From Pseudomonas sp. Q11 (lineage in GTDB: Bacteria > Pseudomonadota > Gammaproteobacteria > Pseudomonadales > Pseudomonadaceae): a DNA stretch of 64,000 nt. Under the pieces are notes generated by a model, which was not told where the DNA came from, did no database searches, and saw nothing but the letters and a program-made list of their open reading frames with translations. Of the stretch, positions 63,679-64,000 are shown piece after piece (the stretch's first letter is position 1; each line of letters starts with the position of its first letter). The position numbers and the translations under genes are program-made. The stretch lies in assembly GCF_024494355.1 (NCBI RefSeq), contig NZ_JAKNQY010000015.1, positions 1 through 64,000 of the forward strand, given 5' to 3'.

Positions 63679-64000
63679 TTAAGCTGACAGTTCAACCAAC
63701 AGCTTGTTCAGGCGGCGTACGTAGGCCGCCGGGTCCTTCAGGCTGTCACCCGCCGCCAGGGCGGCCTGATCGAACAGGATGTGCGACAGATCGCCGAAAC
63801 GCTCTTCGCTCTGCTCGTTGTCGAGCTTATCCACCAGCGGGTGGGCCGGGTTGAATTCAAAGATCGGCTTGGAGTCCGGGACTTTCTGGCCGCTGGCTTC
63901 AAGGATCTGCCGCATCTGCAGGCCAAGGTCCTGTTCACCGATGGCCAGGATCGCCGGGGAGTCCGTCAGGCGGTGAGAAACCCGCACTTCGCTGACGGCA
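63679..64000 (-). CDS. htpG: Chaperone protein HtpG, C-terminal part (cut by window end)
   Basis: About 107 C-terminal codons of an Hsp90-family chaperone. The sequence [20 protein letters not shown] and [18 protein letters not shown] matches the HtpG C-terminal dimerisation domain, and the protein ends with [10 protein letters not shown]. The start lies beyond the window. Only the fragment's frame can be assessed; it is intact. Confidence 0.93.
   Translation of the reverse strand, partial: AVSEVRVSHRLTDSPAILAIGEQDLGLQMRQILEASGQKVPDSKPIFEFNPAHPLVDKLDNEQSEERFGDLSHILFDQAALAAGDSLKDPAAYVRRLNKLLVELSA

Overview
The window is a gene-dense, GC-rich stretch of a Pseudomonas chromosome, most likely the P. 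fluorescens group. I base this on gene content and order, on protein sequences that recall P. aeruginosa PAO1 neighbourhoods, and on many REP-type repeats with arms such as GTGGGAGC...GCTCGCG. PAO1 locus names in the entries come from memory, not from a search. I see no insertion sequence, prophage, CRISPR array or plasmid gene.

Layout. 1-370 is a tandem array of REP-containing repeats. 382-4746 (minus) is a molybdenum hydroxylase operon: iorA, iorB, xdhC and a MobA-like nucleotidyltransferase. 5004-9525 (minus) is an envelope operon: an ExbB/ExbD pair, lpxK, a Trm112-family protein, kdsB, a low-molecular-weight phosphatase and murB. comEC (minus) follows, divergent from a DUF2062 gene. 12632-19113 carries an ABC-2 exporter, a glutathione S-transferase, a transglutaminase-like protein, fadE and a PA2817-family gene. 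A divergent LysR/LysE pair lies at 19144-21183.

21305-34328 is a complete Tad (Flp type IVb pilus) locus in an unusual convergent layout. The secretin rcpA, tadD and a DUF3613 gene are on the plus strand. Two flp pilins, tadV, an AAA+ ATPase, rcpC, tadG, two TadE-like genes, tadZ, tadA, tadB and tadC are on the minus strand. An atypical regulator (degenerate receiver plus AraC DNA-binding domain) is divergent from flp. Four tRNA genes (Gly-GCC and Glu-TTC, each twice) follow, with a strong promoter and a terminator.

36322-52805 is mostly housekeeping and unlinked genes: a membrane-anchored hypothetical, a chemoreceptor, a MocR regulator, a divergent pair of oxidoreductases, pyrF, a two-component system with a proline-rich sensor loop, a small EF-hand protein with a hexanucleotide repeat, an AI-2E-family transporter, a DUF4892 protein, two overlapping alpha/beta hydrolases, a thioesterase, sixA, a DUF4389 protein and gpsA.

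52943-57966 is a tightly coupled operon of a TonB-dependent receptor, a periplasmic binding protein and a hybrid sensor kinase that occupies the PA1611 position beside fabAB. The arrangement suggests a ligand-sensing input to a PA1611/HptB-type pathway. fabA-fabB, a DUF3859 protein, an amidohydrolase whose last codons lie in a REP, a pirin, a dienelactone hydrolase and the 3' end of htpG complete the window.

The most interesting material is the Tad locus (extra ATPase, atypical regulator, an rcpA leader hairpin covering the ribosome binding site, and twin pilins with almost identical mature parts) and the receptor-binding protein-hybrid kinase operon.
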